64,000 nt of DNA from Mycobacterium florentinum (GTDB taxonomy: Bacteria > Actinomycetota > Actinomycetes > Mycobacteriales > Mycobacteriaceae). The notes beneath the pieces are model-generated. The model made no database searches. It was not told where the DNA came from and saw nothing but the letters and a program-made list of their open reading frames with translations. Shown here piece after piece: positions 40,840-49,629 of this stretch. The stretch covers positions 2,480,001 to 2,544,000 of the forward strand of contig NZ_AP022576.1 in the NCBI RefSeq assembly GCF_010730355.1, in the 5' to 3' direction. The first letter of the stretch is position 1; each line of letters begins with the position of its first letter. The translations under genes and the position numbers were made by a program.

Positions 40840-41654
40840 GACTCCTCCAGAAATGAGAAATGGGCGGAAAGCAGCCCCAATGGCGCGATTTCGGCGTGTA
40901 TGCGAGTACCCGGTGGTGCGACGACCATCGGGCCCAGCGCACCCGACAACACGATCTGACCGGCGAGCAACGGCTCGCCGTAGGCGGCCGCGGCGCGGGC
41001 CAGCCAGGCGAGGGCGTTGAGGGGGTCACCCAGGCAGGCCGACCCATCACCGTGCGACACCAATTGGTCGTCGACATACATCCTCATCGTCACCTCGCGC
41101 GGCTCGAACTCGTCGAGAGTCAACCGCCGGTTGCCGAGCATGAATAGCCCGGCCGACGCGTTGTCGGCGACAGTGTCGGCAATTGTGATGTCCCACTGGC
41201 GAATCCGGCTGTCCACGATCTCCAGGGCCGCGACCGCGTAATCGACGGCGGCGCGAATGTGCTCGCTGTCGTCGAAACCCGCGACCAGGTCGGCGCGCAA
41301 GACGAACGCGATCTCGGCCTCCACCTTGGGCTGCAGGAGCCGGTGTGACGGAACCGATCCCGTACTGGAGACCTCCATATCGGCCAGCAGCACCCCGAAA
41401 TCGGGTTGGTCGACCCCGAGTTGCCGCTGAACCGCCGGCGAGGTCAGCCCGATCTTGCGCCCGACGATGACCCCGCCCGCGGCGACCCTGCGATCGATGA
41501 GTTCGCGCTGCACGGCATAGGCGGCGTCGATGTTGTCCGCGCCGATTACGGCGCGGACCGGGGCGATGGGCTGCCGCGTCCGCGCGGCCGTCTGCAGCTT
41601 GTCGGCGACGTCGTAGATGGCGGCGTCCGCAATCTTGTCGTGAGCGGTCACCAT
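40836..41654 (-). CDS. 2-Hydroxypenta-2,4-dienoate hydratase (CarD/MhpD/HsaE family)
   Basis: A 272-residue hydratase of the fumarylacetoacetate hydrolase-related MhpD family. Blocks [46 protein letters not shown] and [19 protein letters not shown] are characteristic. It adds water to 2-hydroxypenta-2,4-dienoate to give 4-hydroxy-2-oxovalerate, the substrate of the downstream aldolase. 2-Hydroxypentadienoate is the aliphatic product released by a meta-cleavage hydrolase such as the one encoded at 62 kb, which links the two ends of the region. Confidence 0.93.
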   Translation of the reverse strand: MVTAHDKIADAAIYDVADKLQTAARTRQPIAPVRAVIGADNIDAAYAVQRELIDRRVAAGGVIVGRKIGLTSPAVQRQLGVDQPDFGVLLADMEVSSTGSVPSHRLLQPKVEAEIAFVLRADLVAGFDDSEHIRAAVDYAVAALEIVDSRIRQWDITIADTVADNASAGLFMLGNRRLTLDEFEPREVTMRMYVDDQLVSHGDGSACLGDPLNALAWLARAAAAYGEPLLAGQIVLSGALGPMVVAPPGTRIHAEIAPLGLLSAHFSFLEES

Positions 41655-41703
41655 TGCCGGCGGCTTTCACTCGCCACAGTCGTTGTACGGCACCGTGACA
41701 CGC

Positions 41704-42792
41704 TCATTTGAACACCACCACGGAGCGCAGCACCGCGCCGCGGTGCATCTTGGCGAACGCATCTTCGATGTCTTCGAGGCCGATGCGCTCGGAGACGAAC
41801 CGCTCCAGCGGTAGCCTTCCCTGCAGGTACAACGCGACCATCGTGGGGAAGTCGCGTTCGGGTAGGCAATCGCCGTACCACGACGACTTCAGCGTTCCGC
41901 CGCGGGAGAAGAAGTCCACCAGCGGCATGTCGAGACGCATGTCGGGGGTCGGAACACCCACCAGCACAACGGTTCCCGCGAGATCTCGGGCATAGAAGGC
42001 CTGCGTCCAGGTCTCCGGACGGCCGACCGCGTCGATCACCACGTCGGCGCCGAAGCCGTCGGTCAACTCCTGGATTGCCTCGACGACGTTGCCGGTACGG
42101 GCATTAACGGTGTCGGTGGCCCCGAAATCGGTGGCCCAATCGAGTTTGGCGTCGTCGGTGTCCACCGCGATGATCTTGCGCGCGCCGACCAGCCGGGCCC
42201 CGGCGATGGCGGCGTCGCCCACCCCGCCGCAACCGATCACCGCGACGGTGTCATCGCGGGTGACCGCACCGGTGTTGACGGCCGCGCCGAGGCCGGCCAT
42301 CACCCCGCACCCCAGCAGCGCCGCCGCCGCGGCATCGGCCGCGGGGTCGACCTTGGTGCACTGGCCTTGGTGCACCAGCGTTTTGTCGATGAAGGCCCCG
42401 ATTCCCAGCGCAGGGGTGAGTTCGGTGCCGTCCGTCAGCGTCATGGCCTGCGCGGCGTTGTGGGTGTCGAAGCAATACTGTGGGCGACCCCGGCGGCACG
42501 CCCGGCACTGTCCGCATACCGCACGCCAGTTGAGGACCACGAAGTCACCCGGCTCGACGGCCGTGACCCCCGCCCCCACCGACTCCACGGTGCCGGCCGC
42601 TTCGTGGCCGAGCAGGAACGGGTAGGCGTCACTGATGCCGCCGTCGCGGTACGTCAGATCGGTGTGGCAGACGCCGCAGGCGCCGATTGCCACCACCACT
42701 TCGCCCGGGCCGGGATCGGGGACGAGCACGTCGACCAGCTGGACCGGCTCGCCCCGCTTCTTCGATACCACTCCCCGCACTGTCTGGGTCAA
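41704..42792 (-). CDS. Zinc alcohol dehydrogenase, mycothiol-dependent formaldehyde dehydrogenase (MscR/AdhE2) type
   Basis: A 362-residue class III-like zinc alcohol dehydrogenase that aligns along most of its length with M. tuberculosis AdhE2/MscR. The catalytic zinc region is [14 protein letters not shown], the structural zinc site [15 protein letters not shown], and the NAD motif [11 protein letters not shown]. MscR oxidises S-hydroxymethylmycothiol (formaldehyde detoxification) and reduces S-nitrosomycothiol. This could be a dedicated copy that removes formaldehyde from a demethylating P450, or a paralogue for another alcohol. The start is a TTG at 42792 with AAGGAG at optimal distance; an ATG four bases upstream, in another frame, opens only ATG-ATT-TGA. 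Confidence 0.9.
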   Translation of the reverse strand: MTQTVRGVVSKKRGEPVQLVDVLVPDPGPGEVVVAIGACGVCHTDLTYRDGGISDAYPFLLGHEAAGTVESVGAGVTAVEPGDFVVLNWRAVCGQCRACRRGRPQYCFDTHNAAQAMTLTDGTELTPALGIGAFIDKTLVHQGQCTKVDPAADAAAAALLGCGVMAGLGAAVNTGAVTRDDTVAVIGCGGVGDAAIAGARLVGARKIIAVDTDDAKLDWATDFGATDTVNARTGNVVEAIQELTDGFGADVVIDAVGRPETWTQAFYARDLAGTVVLVGVPTPDMRLDMPLVDFFSRGGTLKSSWYGDCLPERDFPTMVALYLQGRLPLERFVSERIGLEDIEDAFAKMHRGAVLRSVVVFK

Positions 42793-42830
42793 ATCATCTC
42801 TCCTTGCGTGTGTGCAATTTGTCGCTCGAG

Positions 42831-43715
42831 CTACTTGATCTGGGCGGCAAGGTCGGCCGACATGGCCTGTAGTTGCGGTGCCCAGGAGGGCCAGCCGTGG
42901 TCACCGGCGACCGGGAAATCGAAGTGGCCGTTGCGCCCGCCCACCGCGACGTAGTGGGCGTAGAACACGCGGCTGCTGCCCTGGGCCTGTTCGGGGTAGC
43001 CGATCATCGCGGCTTCGTCACTGGCGGTCAGGGATTGCGGGCTGTAGATCCACAGTCGAGTGTTGTTGTCTACCAACGCCTGCACATGCACGTCCGGGTC
43101 ATGCCACTTCCAGCGGCCCAGCTGCGGCAACCCCCACATGTTGCGGATGTCGACGTCGCCGAACCTCATCATTCCCGCGCTGATCGCCCCGTTGAGGGTG
43201 GTGTTCGACGGGGTCAAGAAGCCCGACATCGAGCCCGCGTACCTGAAACGGTCGGGATGAAATTCCGCCAGCATCAGCGCGCCGGTGCCGCCCTGGGCGG
43301 CCCCGACTACCGCGTGCCCGCCCGGGGCCAGGCCCTTGTTGGCCGCCAACCACGTTGGCAGCTCGGCCGACAGAAAGGTGTCCCACTGGCGACTCCCGTC
43401 CTGCTCCCAGTTGGTGTAGAGGCTGTATGCGCCGCTAGCCGGGGCCACCACCGAGATTCCCTTGCCCGCAAGCGTTTCCATTGCGTTGCCGGCGCTCACC
43501 CAGTTGCTCACGGCACCACCGGCGTCGAATGCGTCCAGCAGGTACACCGCGTGGGGTCCGCCGCCCAGGAAGGCGACCGGGATGTCACGCCCCATCGCCG
43601 CCGACGGGACCATCAGATAGTCGACCGTGGCCGCGCGCGCATACGCCGCCGTCAGCAAACACAGCGTCGATGCCGCCGCCAGAATGACGCGTAACAGCGT
43701 GGTGCCGACCTTCAC
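42831..43715 (-). CDS. Secreted MPT51/antigen 85-family protein lacking the catalytic serine
   Basis: A 294-residue exported protein with an N-terminal signal peptide ([22 protein letters not shown]) and an alpha/beta-hydrolase fold closest to MPT51 (FbpD): [59 protein letters not shown]. The nucleophile elbow reads GAAQGG where mycolyltransferases of the antigen 85 complex have GLSMAG, so the catalytic Ser is missing, as in MPT51. MPT51 is thought to be non-enzymatic and to bind host or cell-wall ligands. Its position between the Mce-operon genes and the lower pathway suggests a cell-surface binding role in substrate acquisition (inference). Confidence 0.87.
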   Translation of the reverse strand: MKVGTTLLRVILAAASTLCLLTAAYARAATVDYLMVPSAAMGRDIPVAFLGGGPHAVYLLDAFDAGGAVSNWVSAGNAMETLAGKGISVVAPASGAYSLYTNWEQDGSRQWDTFLSAELPTWLAANKGLAPGGHAVVGAAQGGTGALMLAEFHPDRFRYAGSMSGFLTPSNTTLNGAISAGMMRFGDVDIRNMWGLPQLGRWKWHDPDVHVQALVDNNTRLWIYSPQSLTASDEAAMIGYPEQAQGSSRVFYAHYVAVGGRNGHFDFPVAGDHGWPSWAPQLQAMSADLAAQIK

Positions 43716-43736
43716 GGGATGCTCCTAGTAATGGTG

Positions 43737-43847
43737 CTAGACCTGTGGATACGCCGGCGGTGGATAGGCACCGCGCAGAATCCACGCGAACCAGTCGATG
43801 CCGTACTCCAATTCATCGCTGATGTCGTAATCGGGACTGGGATCCAT
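43737..43847 (-). CDS. Small ORF of 36 residues between the CAP and MPT51-like genes
   Basis: An ATG at 43847 opens a 36-codon frame ending in TAG (43737-43739). The product is acidic at the start (MDPSPDYDISDELEYGID), then WFAWILRGAYPPPAYPQV, with an aromatic and proline-rich tail. AGGAG lies about 12 bases upstream, slightly long but plausible. It fits exactly into the space between two genes on the same strand. I do not recognise a family. It could be a real small protein of the operon. Confidence 0.5.
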   Translation of the reverse strand: MDPSPDYDISDELEYGIDWFAWILRGAYPPPAYPQV

Positions 43848-43919
43848 GGTCCTACTCTCCTGTCGATACCGAAGGTTTGATGAACGCCATTGGGGCACTG
43901 ATCCTTTGGCCGGTGGAAC

Positions 43920-44402
43920 TCATGCCGGTTTCCCGTACACGGCTACTACGACCGTGCGATCCAGCCGGCTCGCCGACCACACGCCGATCTGGGTGTAGTT
44001 GCAGTTCTGCATGACGGCCAGGTATGCGGGGTTGTAGTACCACTGGTTGATCAGTTCGATGCCGCTGATCGCCATCGCCGGGTTGATAGCGACGGTTTCG
44101 GCCACCGGGCCGTGATACCCGGCAGCGGCGGCGCGGTCGGCCACCGAGGTTCCGTCCGAGCCGAGGTCGCCGTCGAGCGAGTAGTTGGCAAGCACGTCGT
44201 CGGTGTGCCACTGCGCGGCCAGCCGCAGCGGTGGGCTGACCCGCAGATCGTCGGTGCAGCCGGCGTGTCGGTGAATCGTGTACACATTCGAGACCACGCT
44301 GGCGTTCAACCGGCTGTTGTCGGCGTGCGCCTGCGGCGGCCCCAGCACCGCCGTCAGCCCGAAAATCGCCAGACCCGCGACAAGCTTTGTACCGTAGGTC
44401 AT
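43920..44402 (-). CDS. Secreted CAP (SCP/PR1-like) domain protein
   Basis: A 160-residue secreted protein with a signal peptide (KLVAGLAIFGLTAVLGPPQAHA) and a CAP domain. LAAQWHTDDVLANYSLDGDLGSDGTS supplies the first conserved His, VAETVAINPAM the Glu and GIELINQWYYNPAYLAVM a core helix, followed by QIGVWSASRLDRTVVVAVYG. CAP proteins bind lipids or sterols and are often secreted. The ATG at 44402 overlaps the stop of the Mce-associated gene (ATGA), so it is the terminal part of the Mce operon. A lipid-carrier function accompanying the importer is plausible. Confidence 0.83.
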   Translation of the reverse strand: MTYGTKLVAGLAIFGLTAVLGPPQAHADNSRLNASVVSNVYTIHRHAGCTDDLRVSPPLRLAAQWHTDDVLANYSLDGDLGSDGTSVADRAAAAGYHGPVAETVAINPAMAISGIELINQWYYNPAYLAVMQNCNYTQIGVWSASRLDRTVVVAVYGKPA

Positions 44403-45109
44403 TTCGGCTCGAACCCGGCCACCAGCCAGCGGTTCCCAAGTTTGTCGAGGGTGACTTCGACGACGGATGCGGTCTGGGTCGGCGCGTCGTTGCCGATCAT
44501 CACGGCCTGGTTGACGAAGAGCACCACCACGGCGTGGCTGGCACTGGCCGACTCCGATGCCGCGGCGGCCACCGTCGCGGCAGCAGAGATCTTCTTCTCC
44601 CGAGCCCCGGGAATCACGACGTCGTGTATCAGCGAGGCATAGGAATCGTGGAACGTTCCGGTGAGACGGTCGCTGGCGGCTGTGAGCTTCTGTTCGACGC
44701 TGTCGGGGGTGTAGGACAACATCGCGACCGTGCTGTCCTTCGCCGCCTGGACCGATTCGACCGCCGCTCGACTCGCCGCCGCCGCGCAGGCATCGAGATA
44801 TTTCGCATAGGCGGCCACCCCGGACAGCGCCGCCACCAACACGAAGACACCGACCCCGACGACGCGAACCCCTCGGTCGCGTCGGGTGGGGCCGGGCTGC
44901 GGCGAATCGAGATCGGAATCGGAATCCGGGTCGGCGACGGCACGACGGGTACGCAGCCGAGCCATCGGCCGGCCCAGGGCAGATCGCATGCGCCGTAACG
45001 TCGTTGGTCGCCCGGACGGCGAGGATTGGTCGCTGTCGGCACCGTCCTGCGGTGTGACGTCGTCCCCCTCTTCGAGGTCGACGGCAGCGAGATTCTCGTT
45101 CGTGGTCAT
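44399..45109 (-). CDS. Mce-associated membrane protein (Mas type, second)
   Basis: A 236-residue protein with a long acidic, low-complexity cytoplasmic N-terminus, one transmembrane helix (VRVVGVGVFVLVAALSGVAAYA, about 82-103) and an extracytoplasmic domain (YLDACAAAASRAAVESVQAAK ... VVEVTLDKLGNRWLVAGFEP). This layout matches the Mce-associated proteins encoded after mceF in mycobacterial mce operons, which stabilise or regulate the transporter. It overlaps both neighbours by four bases. Start ATG at 45109; upstream extension would run into the neighbouring gene. Confidence 0.86.
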   Translation of the reverse strand: MTTNENLAAVDLEEGDDVTPQDGADSDQSSPSGRPTTLRRMRSALGRPMARLRTRRAVADPDSDSDLDSPQPGPTRRDRGVRVVGVGVFVLVAALSGVAAYAKYLDACAAAASRAAVESVQAAKDSTVAMLSYTPDSVEQKLTAASDRLTGTFHDSYASLIHDVVIPGAREKKISAAATVAAAASESASASHAVVVLFVNQAVMIGNDAPTQTASVVEVTLDKLGNRWLVAGFEPK

Positions 45110-45711
45110 GGCACGAACTCCACGTTGGACACCTTGACCTCCTGCCCGACCTTCTGTACCGAGATCCGCATGCGCCACAATCGCGGCTTTTGTTCAGCTG
45201 CACCGGCATTCGAGATCCGCACGCTGACCGCGACCAGCACTTGAGCGTCGTTGGCGGTCGCCGACTCCAGCCCGGCCGCGGTGACCGTGCCCTGCGACGT
45301 CGACTGCACCTGTTTGACCACCTCGATCAGCGGCTTGGCCCGGTTGGCGAAGTCGTCGTGAAACGCGCCGGTCGCGGAGTTCAGGACACGCTGCACGTCG
45401 GCGTCGGCCTGCCGCCAGTCGATGGAGGTCAGGTTCAGGGCCCCCTGCCGACCCGCTGCCAGGAACATCGCGCGCTGCTGGCTGACCCGCTCGGCCTCGT
45501 AGGCCCGCCATCCGAGCCACCCGGCGACACCGGAAACGGCCACGATCATGGTTATTCCGACCAGCAGCGACTGCCGGCGTATCGACATTCGCCGGCGCGG
45601 CGCGGGTGCGCAGTCGTCGTCGACGGTCGACGCGTCGCGGTGTACATCGCGTTGCTCGTCGGGCACCTCGTCGGTGTCGGTGAGCTCTGCTTGCGGGGTG
45701 TCGATTGTCAT
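45106..45711 (-). CDS. Mce-associated membrane protein (Mas type, first)
   Basis: A 201-residue protein with an acidic N-terminus, a transmembrane helix (LLVGITMIVAVSGVAGWLGW, about 49-68) and a periplasmic domain (LNLTSIDWRQADADVQRVLNSATGAF, AKPLIEVVKQVQSTSQGTV). The Asp-x-x-Gln-Ala segment and GxFHDDF motif are typical of the Mce-associated family. It lies between mceF and its paralogue, coupled to the latter. Expected to act with the Mce complex in the cell envelope. Confidence 0.86.
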   Translation of the reverse strand: MTIDTPQAELTDTDEVPDEQRDVHRDASTVDDDCAPAPRRRMSIRRQSLLVGITMIVAVSGVAGWLGWRAYEAERVSQQRAMFLAAGRQGALNLTSIDWRQADADVQRVLNSATGAFHDDFANRAKPLIEVVKQVQSTSQGTVTAAGLESATANDAQVLVAVSVRISNAGAAEQKPRLWRMRISVQKVGQEVKVSNVEFVP

Positions 45712-45714
45712 CGG

Positions 45715-47175
45715 TCAGCGTCCTGTCGGGGGAAACACCATGTCCTGCCAGCTGCGCTGGACCGGAGCGTCGGCGGCCAGGTCGGCCTGGGTGTGCAGGC
45801 GCCCGTCGGGCCCCGTGTAGGAACCGGTGGCGGGGTCATAGATGGCCGCCGCGAGTGCCGGGGGTGCCGGCGGGGCGGCGCTCGGTGGGGCCTGCGCACC
45901 CGGCGGCAGCTGCGGAACCGGCTGGCCGGACAGCGTCGCGTTCGGGTCGCCCTTCCAGTTGTATCCGTCGTTCAGCGGCAGGTAATTCTCGTTTCTTTCG
46001 CACAATTCGACCGTCGGTGCCCGCTTGCCCGGCCGGGTTATACAGGGCGCGTTGTGGGCGCCCCGGACGTTGAGCAACGAATCTTGCGGAACCCGGCAAT
46101 ACAGGTCGCCGGGTGGGCGCTCCGGATAGTCCACCTCGCTGGGCGAGCGCACCTGATTGGGCGGCAGGAATCCGGTGGTACAGGGCGGCGGAAGATTCAC
46201 ATTCAGGTTGAACGACAGGTAGGTGCCCTTGTAGGCCTGTTTGGTGTCGCGGTCGGCCAGGGTCGAGCCCTGCAGCATCTCAACCAGCGGCGGCATCAGC
46301 ACCAACACCTGCTCGATGCTGGGTTGGTAGGTCAGCGCCACCTGGCCGACGCTGGCCAAGTTGGCGGCCAAGATCGGCAGCGTCGGCTTGAACCGGTCCA
46401 GCAGCTGGCGGGCTTCGTTGACCGCACCCGGGCCGGCGTTCAACAGATTTCGCATCGAATTATCTTGGGCCGCAATCTCACCGGTGATCTGCGCGACGTT
46501 CGCAGCCCACGCCTTGATCGCGTCCGAGGAGTCGACCTGGGTGTCCAGGATCGGTTTGGATTGGTCGATCAGGGTGGTCAGCGCGTCCAGATTGGCGCGG
46601 GCGTCGGCCGCCAATGTGGTCGTGCCCTTCACGAGCCGCGCCAGTTCGGGGCCCAAACCCCCTACGGCGGTGTAAGACTCGTCGATCGCTGTTCGCAGGT
46701 TGTCGTGCGGGATGGCCAACAGCCCGGCGTTGGTGGCGCTCAACAGCGAGTTGATGTCGGGCGGCACGCTGGTGCGATCCACCGGGATCACGTCGCCGTT
46801 GCGAAGCGCGGGGCCGTTCCCGCTCCGCGGAACGAATTCGATGAACTGCTCACCGACGGCGGTCTGACTGTGCACCTGGGCTTGGAGGTCCGCCGGGATC
46901 CGTACCCCCGATCTCAGCGACAGCACCGCGGCCACACCGGTCGGGGTCAGCCGGACGTCGTCGACGCGCCCCACTTCGGTGCCGCGGTAGGTGACGTTGG
47001 CGTTGGGGTAAAGCCCTGCAGCCGTGGGCAAGTCGACCGTCACCCGATAGTGACCGATGCCGAAGAACTCGTTTCCCACATCGAGATATCGGAACGCCAT
47101 GATGCCGCCCGTGACGACGGCGATCACGGCGAACACCGCCAGCTGCAGCCGGACGCGCAAGGTGAGATGCATCAT
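45715..47175 (-). CDS. mceF: Mce family protein, MceF position
   Basis: A 486-residue substrate-binding Mce protein. It has one N-terminal membrane anchor (LQLAVFAVIAVVTGGIMAF), an MLAD/MCE domain (VTVDLPTAAGLYPNANVTYRGTEVG, about 40-115), a helical region, and a Pro/Ala-rich C-terminal tail (VPQLPPGAQAPPSAAPPAPP). The six Mce subunits form a tube that carries hydrophobic substrates across the periplasm. Adjacent ATG codons at 47175 and 47172 follow the mceE stop directly, so either can serve. The last subunit of the canonical A-F series. Confidence 0.93.
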   Translation of the reverse strand: MMHLTLRVRLQLAVFAVIAVVTGGIMAFRYLDVGNEFFGIGHYRVTVDLPTAAGLYPNANVTYRGTEVGRVDDVRLTPTGVAAVLSLRSGVRIPADLQAQVHSQTAVGEQFIEFVPRSGNGPALRNGDVIPVDRTSVPPDINSLLSATNAGLLAIPHDNLRTAIDESYTAVGGLGPELARLVKGTTTLAADARANLDALTTLIDQSKPILDTQVDSSDAIKAWAANVAQITGEIAAQDNSMRNLLNAGPGAVNEARQLLDRFKPTLPILAANLASVGQVALTYQPSIEQVLVLMPPLVEMLQGSTLADRDTKQAYKGTYLSFNLNVNLPPPCTTGFLPPNQVRSPSEVDYPERPPGDLYCRVPQDSLLNVRGAHNAPCITRPGKRAPTVELCERNENYLPLNDGYNWKGDPNATLSGQPVPQLPPGAQAPPSAAPPAPPALAAAIYDPATGSYTGPDGRLHTQADLAADAPVQRSWQDMVFPPTGR

Positions 47176-47176
47176 G

Positions 47177-48310
47177 TTAGGGCCCCTGATCGAATCGGTA
47201 GGGAGCCAGCAGAGGATTGCCCGCGGTGTACGGGCTGGGTAGCACACCCACGGTGCGGCCCCACTGCATCTCCAGTTGGGTGAGGTTGCCCTCCCAGCGT
47301 GTGCCGGTGAAAAACGATGTGTCGAGCCGGCTTAGCGTCAAGTCGACGACCAGGGTCACGTTCGCGTAGTCCCCCCGGAACCACTTGGTCAACGTGTCCT
47401 TCGCGAAGGGGTAGGTGCTGAACAGGCCCAGCGACCGGGTCAGTGCGCGCCCGGCATTGCCCAGCGATTCCAGCACCGGGCCGAGGTCTTTGAGCTCGGC
47501 CACCAGCGAGGCCTTGGTTTGGCGCACCGAATCGGCGGCGAGTGCGCTGAATTTGCCCAACTGATCGAGGGCGTCGATCAGGGTGTCACGTTCGCTGTTC
47601 AATGTCGCCAGTGCGCCGGGAATCGTGTCCAAGCCCCGGTCGATGACGGGCTGCTGTGCCGCGAACTTGGTCAGCAGCACATTGAGACTGTCTGCCGCGG
47701 CGATGATGTCGTGCTTTTGCGCATTGACCCGGCCGATGAATGTGTCCAGCTGGCCCAACAGCGTGCGCAGCGCGTCTTCGCGGCCGCCGAACGCGGTCGT
47801 CATGGCGATGGTGATGTCCTGCACCTGCCCCAGGCCGCCCCCGTTGAGCAGGAGCCCGGCGGACGCCAGCGTCTGCTCGGTGGACGGGTACGCCTTGGTG
47901 GCCGACAACGGGATCACCGATCCCTGGTGCAACTGGCCGCGGGGGGGCTCGTCGGCCGGTACCGCCAACTCGATGTGCAGCGATCCCAGCAGGCTTGTCT
48001 GGCCAAGGGTGGCAGTCGTATTGGCGGGTAGCTTCACGTCGCGGTTGAGACTCATCGTCACCAGGGCGTGCCAATCCTGGCGCTCGATTTTGGTGACGGT
48101 GCCCACGGTGACGTCGCCGACGCGCACCCGGGAGTTCGGCTGGATGGTGTCCACGTCGGGCATCTGGGCCGTGATCGTGAACGACCCGTCCCCGCGGCCC
48201 TGGGTGCCGGGCAGCGGCAGCGAGTTCAGGCCCCGCCAGCCGCAACCCGACAGCGCGGTGACCAACCCGACGAGGACGACCGCGACACGGCGGCGGGTAG
48301 GTGTGTGCAT
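47177..48310 (-). CDS. mceE: Mce family lipoprotein, MceE position (LprN-like)
   Basis: A 377-residue Mce protein with a lipoprotein signal: basic start HTPTRRR, hydrophobic stretch, and lipobox LSGC (Cys around residue 23). Subunit E of mycobacterial mce operons is characteristically the lipoprotein. The MCE domain follows (FTITAQMPDVDTIQPNSRVRVGDVTVG), then a long helical part. ATG at 48310 overlaps the mceD stop (TGATG). The open frame continuing upstream overlaps mceD and is not coding. Confidence 0.93.
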   Translation of the reverse strand: MHTPTRRRVAVVLVGLVTALSGCGWRGLNSLPLPGTQGRGDGSFTITAQMPDVDTIQPNSRVRVGDVTVGTVTKIERQDWHALVTMSLNRDVKLPANTTATLGQTSLLGSLHIELAVPADEPPRGQLHQGSVIPLSATKAYPSTEQTLASAGLLLNGGGLGQVQDITIAMTTAFGGREDALRTLLGQLDTFIGRVNAQKHDIIAAADSLNVLLTKFAAQQPVIDRGLDTIPGALATLNSERDTLIDALDQLGKFSALAADSVRQTKASLVAELKDLGPVLESLGNAGRALTRSLGLFSTYPFAKDTLTKWFRGDYANVTLVVDLTLSRLDTSFFTGTRWEGNLTQLEMQWGRTVGVLPSPYTAGNPLLAPYRFDQGP

Positions 48311-49629
48311 CAGCGGTCGCCCCCGGCGGGCATCATCATGCCCTGCAACCCGGCCGCCGGATCGTACTGCACCGGGGTGCCGGCCGGCGGCGGCGACGCG
48401 TCGGCCGCCAATTGTGCTGGGGCACTGGCCGGTACCGCGGCATTGTTCTGTGGCGGTACGTAGTCCGGGCGCATCCAGTCTTCGCTGTAGGTGATTTCGT
48501 TGGGCCGTGCGGCGGCTCCCACGAAGGGATTGACGCCGAACGGAAGGAAGTTGTACTGGCGGTTTTTGACGATCGGGGCCAGATACTGCACGCACAGCTT
48601 GGCCGACTGCTCGGAGCCCAACCTGGAGGCGGCTTGGATCGCGCCGCACAGGAAGTTGATCGGATTCGCGAAGTTGTTGACCGCCAGCGCACCGCTGAGC
48701 GTGCCCTGTGCGGGTTGGTACAGGTTGACCGCGTTGCTCGCGGTGGTCGGCAGGATGTGCAGCAGCTGCTTGATGTCACCGAGACTCTCGGCCAAGGTTT
48801 GGGACACCGCCGCCAGCTTCTCGGTGGTGGTGCCCAACGTGTCGCGGTTGTCGGCGACGAACGTCTTCACTTCGGCCACCACGTCGTTGAGATCCTTGAT
48901 GGCACTTGCAATCTCGTTCGGGTCGTTGGCCAGCACGCCGGTGACCGAGGCGAGGTTCTCGTTGAGCTGGCGAATCAGCGTGGTGCTGCCCTGCAGCGCC
49001 GACACCAGCGTCGCCAGATTCTTGACCGAACCGTAGGTGTCGGCGCTGTGGTCGGCCAGGGCCGACACCGCGGTGGACAGTTTGGTGAGCGCTTCACGGA
49101 TGGTGGCTCCCTGGCCGCGCAGGTTGTCGGCCGTGGTGTTGACCAGCGCGCCCAGCGTGCTGACCCCGCCGGGCTCGGTGGGCTGCAGCAGCCGCGTCAG
49201 CCGTTCGAGTTGGCCGCGGAAGTCGTCCCACTCCATCGGCACCGCGGTCCGGTCCTCGCCGATGACCGCGCCCTGACCCAGACTGGGTCCGCCGTGGTAC
49301 GGCGGGGTCAACTGGATCGCCCGTGACGTGACAAGCGTCGGTGACAGGATGACGGCCTTGGCGTCGGCGGGCACCTTGTATTGGTCGTCATACCAGAAAC
49401 TGATCTTCACCCGATCGGGTTCGGGTTCGATCGCGTCGATGCTGCCGACCTTCACACCCCGGATTCGCACATCGTCGCCGGCGAACACGCCGTTGCTATT
49501 CGGGAAGTAGGCGACGACATGGATGCGACCGATCTGGCGGGCAGCGCCCAGCACCAGGTAGGCCGCCGCCACGATTACGACGACCAGCACGGCCGCCAAG
49601 GCGGACCGCAACCAGCGCGGGCGGTTCAT
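48310..49629 (-). CDS. mceD: Mce family protein, MceD position
   Basis: A 439-residue Mce subunit with membrane anchor SALAAVLVVVIVAAAYLVLG and MCE domain IHVVAYFPNSNGVFAGDDVRIRGVKVG (about 33-110), helical repeats, and an Ala/Pro-rich tail. It overlaps mceC by four bases and mceE by one, indicating strict co-translation. The substrate cannot be deduced from the subunit itself. Confidence 0.93.
   Translation of the reverse strand: MNRPRWLRSALAAVLVVVIVAAAYLVLGAARQIGRIHVVAYFPNSNGVFAGDDVRIRGVKVGSIDAIEPEPDRVKISFWYDDQYKVPADAKAVILSPTLVTSRAIQLTPPYHGGPSLGQGAVIGEDRTAVPMEWDDFRGQLERLTRLLQPTEPGGVSTLGALVNTTADNLRGQGATIREALTKLSTAVSALADHSADTYGSVKNLATLVSALQGSTTLIRQLNENLASVTGVLANDPNEIASAIKDLNDVVAEVKTFVADNRDTLGTTTEKLAAVSQTLAESLGDIKQLLHILPTTASNAVNLYQPAQGTLSGALAVNNFANPINFLCGAIQAASRLGSEQSAKLCVQYLAPIVKNRQYNFLPFGVNPFVGAAARPNEITYSEDWMRPDYVPPQNNAAVPASAPAQLAADASPPPAGTPVQYDPAAGLQGMMMPAGGDR

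Noticed and set aside
36541-42792. Reading the hydratase-aldolase-dehydrogenase set as the steroid HsaEGF module
   Set aside because: Sequence families overlap, but without steroid-ring enzymes nearby the aromatic C5 route is simpler; a phylogeny would be needed to settle it.
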